NCBI GenBank assembly: GCA_007124345.1
Contig: SLFH01000237.1
Span: forward strand, 1 to 7,218
Length of the DNA stretch: 7,218 nt
From: Phycisphaerales bacterium
GTDB taxonomy: Bacteria > Planctomycetota > Phycisphaerae > Phycisphaerales > UBA1924
Direction of reading: 5' to 3'
In this document: positions 5,165-7,218 of the stretch, piece after piece
Layout: the number at the start of each line of letters is the position of its first letter
Position numbering within the stretch: position 1 is the first letter of the stretch
Notes under the pieces: model-generated
Told to the model about the DNA's origin: nothing
The model's database searches: none
Seen by the model: the letters and a program-made list of their open reading frames with translations, nothing else
Made by a program: the position numbers and the translations under genes

Positions 5165-6148
5165 ATGCCAGCACGACCCCACGCCGCACTCATCGCCCTC
5201 GTCCTCCTCCCCGGCTGCGCTTCCGAACCCGACCCGATGAAGGGCCTGAACAACTCCGAGAAGGTCATCAGCATCCGCGAGCGACCCACCGGCGCAGGCG
5301 TCGTCGCACGCGTCGAGGGCGTCGAGCTGACCTGGCAGGACCTCTCGCGCGACTTCGCAGAACTCTCGGGCGGCCGTGTGATCGAAGAGGCCGCGCTCGA
5401 CCGCCTCCTCCGCCGGCGCCTCGCCGAGGCCGGCCTCACAGTCTCACCCGAAGACATCGACCGCGAGCGAGCACTCCTCATCGACGCCATCCGCGCCGAG
5501 TCCGGCGAGGAGATCGCCGGCGAACTCTTCGTCCGCCTCCGCGCCCGCCAGGGCCTCGGTGAGCACCGCTTCAGAGCACTGCTCGAACGCAACGCCATGC
5601 TCCGCAAACTCGTCGCCCCCGGCGTCGAGGTCGACCCCGACGAAGTCCAGCGGGCGTACGACATCGTGCACGGCGAACGCCTCCGCATCCGCCTCATCAC
5701 CGCCCCCACCACCGGCCAGGCCGCGGGCCTGCGCCGCCAGATCCGTGAGGCCGAAGGCAGCAAACGCCTCGCCTTCGCCGAAGCCGCCGCCCGACACTCG
5801 TCGCACCCCTCCAGCGACCGGGGCGGGCTCATCTCGACCTTCAGCCTCCGCGATCCGAGCATCCCCTCTTCGCTCCGGACAGCCGCGGCAAACCTCCCCG
5901 CGGGCGAGGTCTCCGAGGTCGTCGCCTTCGACAACGCCTTCGCGATCATCTTGATCGAAGAACGCCTCCCCCCCACCGGCGTCGAGTTTTCCGAGGTCGC
6001 CGAGCGCTTCTCGCGCGAGGTCCGCATCACCAAGGAACGCCTTGCGATGGAAGATTTCGCCCGGCGCCTGCTCCGCAACGCCGACATCCAGGTGCTCGAC
6101 CCCGGCGCCCATTGGTCGTGGCGAAACCGCGCCGAAGAACGACGCTGA
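5165..6148 (+). CDS. SurA/PrsA-type peptidyl-prolyl isomerase-like lipoprotein
   Basis: The 327-residue product starts with a lipoprotein signal (hydrophobic residues 7-16, lipobox LPGC, Cys18). Residues about 45-165 look like the helical chaperone region of SurA/PrsA/PpiD-type foldases: VARVEGVELTWQDL (48-61), then helices with many Arg, Glu and Leu, and a DPDEVQRAYD turn (157-166) that leads into the isomerase domain. Residues about 170-265 follow the parvulin layout: GERLRIRLI, FAEAAARHSS (204-213), DRGGLISTFS (218-227), LRTAAANLPAGEVSEVV (237-253), AFAIILIEER (258-267). The first His of the usual 'HIL' strand is replaced here (RLI, 176-178), and the His of the closing 'HII' strand is also missing (FAIILI). 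Isomerase activity is therefore doubtful, while chaperone work on exported proteins is plausible. It would sit on the outer leaflet of the inner membrane or on the outer membrane. It diverges from the zinc-ribbon gene across 82 bases and has no Shine-Dalgarno box. The stop lies 21 bases from that of the convergent hydrolase. Confidence 0.85.
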   Translation: MPARPHAALIALVLLPGCASEPDPMKGLNNSEKVISIRERPTGAGVVARVEGVELTWQDLSRDFAELSGGRVIEEAALDRLLRRRLAEAGLTVSPEDIDRERALLIDAIRAESGEEIAGELFVRLRARQGLGEHRFRALLERNAMLRKLVAPGVEVDPDEVQRAYDIVHGERLRIRLITAPTTGQAAGLRRQIREAEGSKRLAFAEAAARHSSHPSSDRGGLISTFSLRDPSIPSSLRTAAANLPAGEVSEVVAFDNAFAIILIEERLPPTGVEFSEVAERFSREVRITKERLAMEDFARRLLRNADIQVLDPGAHWSWRNRAEERR

Positions 6149-6174
6149 ACCGGCGCCGAAGGCCGCCCTTCAGC
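6144..6174. terminator. Weak hairpin spanning both convergent stop codons
   Basis: GCTGAA (6144-6149) pairs with TTCAGC (6169-6174), and inside them CGGC (6151-6154) pairs with GCCG (6162-6165). The TGA of the + gene and the TGA of the - gene are both inside the outer stem. There is no T-tract on either side, so this is at most a weak or factor-assisted terminator; the gap between the two genes is only 21 bases. Confidence 0.3.
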
Positions 6175-7171
6175 CGCCGCCCCGCGTTGACTCCGGCCCG
6201 TCCGCCCCGTTTTCCTCTCCCGCCCGGAACTCCATCGCCTCGTTGAGGAACGCGACGATCCGCGACGCGAGTTCGGGGTCTTCCCTGAGGATGTTGATGT
6301 GCCCCGCGTTCTCGATGATGTCGAGCACAGAGGGCACGCCCGCCTCTTCGGCCGCAGCGTGCAGCCGCCTCGCGTGGTGCGCGCGAACCGTGCGGTCCCG
6401 CCCGCCGTGCACGATCATCACCGGGCGGTCGCCGAAGTTCGCGATCGCCTCCTGCGGGTCGCGCCCGCCCCGGATCAGCAGGCCCCCGATCAGCGGCGCC
6501 GCGTCCCCCGCCACCCCACGCCACGACGCGAACCCGTTGATGCCGACCAGGGCTCTGACCGCTTCACGCTCCGCCGCCGCGACGATGCCGAGCGACGAAC
6601 CGAGGCTGAAGCCGTAGACCGCAAGCCGCTCCGGATCGACGCCCTCGATCTCCGGGGCGTGGTCGATGGCGGCCAGAACATCGAGCAGCAGGAGCTCGCG
6701 GTGCAGGCGCTCGCCCGCGTCATCAGACCGGCCGAACGAGCGGTAGTCGAACAGGAACACATGGAACCCGTGGTCGCGCAGGAACGATGAGAGGAAGGTG
6801 TGCTCTCCGACATGCCCGGCGTTGCCGTGCACATGGATCACCGTCGGACGGGGCGGATCGCCCGGCGCCCAATCGCGTGCGGGCATGAACCACCCGTGCA
6901 GGCGCAGGCCGTCCTCGGTCTGGAAGTAAACATCCTCGACGCCTTGTGGCGTGACAAACTCGCGCTGGTCGGGCCAGTAGAAGAAGGTCGACTCGGGACA
7001 GCCGGTCATCCCAGCCGCCCCCAGCGCCAGCACCCCGCCCAGCAGCACCAACGCGAACCGTCTCGAGACTGAGAACGGGCCGCGCCGCCTGGGCCCAGAA
7101 CCCCGGGTCTCAGCCCGCCCTGCCGTCCGACGCTCGGGCCGATGCTCCGGCTGATGTATCTGCACGCCCAT
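6170..7171 (-). CDS. Alpha/beta hydrolase lipoprotein (BEM46/ABHD-like serine hydrolase)
   Basis: The 333-residue product has a full serine-hydrolase set. HGNAGH (115-120) forms the oxyanion turn, FDYRSFGRSD (141-150) is the conserved strand after it, GFSLG (187-191) is the nucleophile elbow with Ser189, HGGRD (255-259) gives the acid Asp259, and NAGH (288-291) the base His291. The pattern resembles BEM46/ABHD13-type and dienelactone-hydrolase-like esterases; the substrate cannot be read from sequence. Near the N-terminus RRFALVLLGGVLALGAAGM leads to a lipobox MTGC with Cys58, so it is probably lipidated and exported. The stretch before the hydrophobic core is unusually long (about 36 residues) and Arg-rich, with SRRFAL only loosely like a twin-arginine motif. 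The ATG at 7171 is kept because GGAG lies six bases before it, and I see no better start close to the core. The C-terminal 20 residues are Gly/Glu-rich and probably disordered. It converges on the foldase gene. Confidence 0.92.
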   Translation of the reverse strand: MGVQIHQPEHRPERRTAGRAETRGSGPRRRGPFSVSRRFALVLLGGVLALGAAGMTGCPESTFFYWPDQREFVTPQGVEDVYFQTEDGLRLHGWFMPARDWAPGDPPRPTVIHVHGNAGHVGEHTFLSSFLRDHGFHVFLFDYRSFGRSDDAGERLHRELLLLDVLAAIDHAPEIEGVDPERLAVYGFSLGSSLGIVAAAEREAVRALVGINGFASWRGVAGDAAPLIGGLLIRGGRDPQEAIANFGDRPVMIVHGGRDRTVRAHHARRLHAAAEEAGVPSVLDIIENAGHINILREDPELASRIVAFLNEAMEFRAGEENGADGPESTRGGG

Positions 7172-7177
7172 TTCAGG

Positions 7178-7181
7178 CTCC
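7178..7181 (-). promoter_or_regulatory. Shine-Dalgarno GGAG for the hydrolase start at 7171
   Basis: On the - strand GGAG is followed by CCTGAA and then ATG, a six-base spacer. It supports the long N-terminus of the hydrolase lipoprotein. Only 37 bases of window remain upstream and no promoter can be judged there. Confidence 0.6.
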
Positions 7182-7218
7182 GATCCGCCCTCCCAGAACC
7201 CTACGCGCCCGACCGGCG

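Noticed and set aside
5086..6112. Long - strand frames opposite the foldase gene
   Set aside because: They are low-complexity Arg/Ser- or Gly/Ala-rich products, while the + strand frame has a lipoprotein signal and a parvulin layout.

Overview
The window is high-GC bacterial chromosome that most resembles a planctomycete of the Phycisphaerae type. The strongest hint is a pair of large type IV pilin-like proteins whose N-terminus runs FTLIELLVVISIIALLIGILLPSL followed by EARRIAR, a form abundant in Planctomycetes and their relatives. Other hints are several small lipoproteins, a GYF_2/zinc-ribbon membrane protein, and starts with weak or missing Shine-Dalgarno sequences. The taxonomic call is inference from protein style; there is no rRNA or tRNA here.

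Layout, left to right: (1) the 3' end of a + strand gene whose product looks like an ethylbenzene-dehydrogenase-related haem-binding domain (1-522); (2) a + strand lipoprotein of a conserved family without known function (592-1224); (3) a strong hairpin (1249-1280) that can stop transcription from both sides; (4) two paralogous pseudopilin-like genes in tandem on the - strand (1320-2429 and 2736-3782), each with its own intrinsic terminator about 40 bases after its stop, so probably separate transcripts; (5) a - strand gene for a membrane protein with the order zinc ribbon, GYF_2-like domain, zinc ribbon, transmembrane helix, acidic tail (3892-5082); (6) a divergent 82-base promoter region; (7) a + strand lipoprotein of the SurA/PrsA/parvulin foldase type (5165-6148); (8) a convergent - strand alpha/beta hydrolase lipoprotein (6170-7171).

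Most products are secreted or membrane-bound: three lipoproteins, two pilin-like proteins and one single-pass membrane protein. The region therefore reads as cell-envelope housekeeping, not a mobile or defence island. I see no transposase, integrase, tRNA, CRISPR array or phage gene. No complete, clearly new system stands out. The best candidates for follow-up are the zinc-ribbon/GYF_2 membrane protein next to the pilin pair, the parvulin-like protein that seems to have lost its conserved histidines, the -10 box that predicts a leaderless mRNA, and the long structured leader ahead of the first pilin gene.
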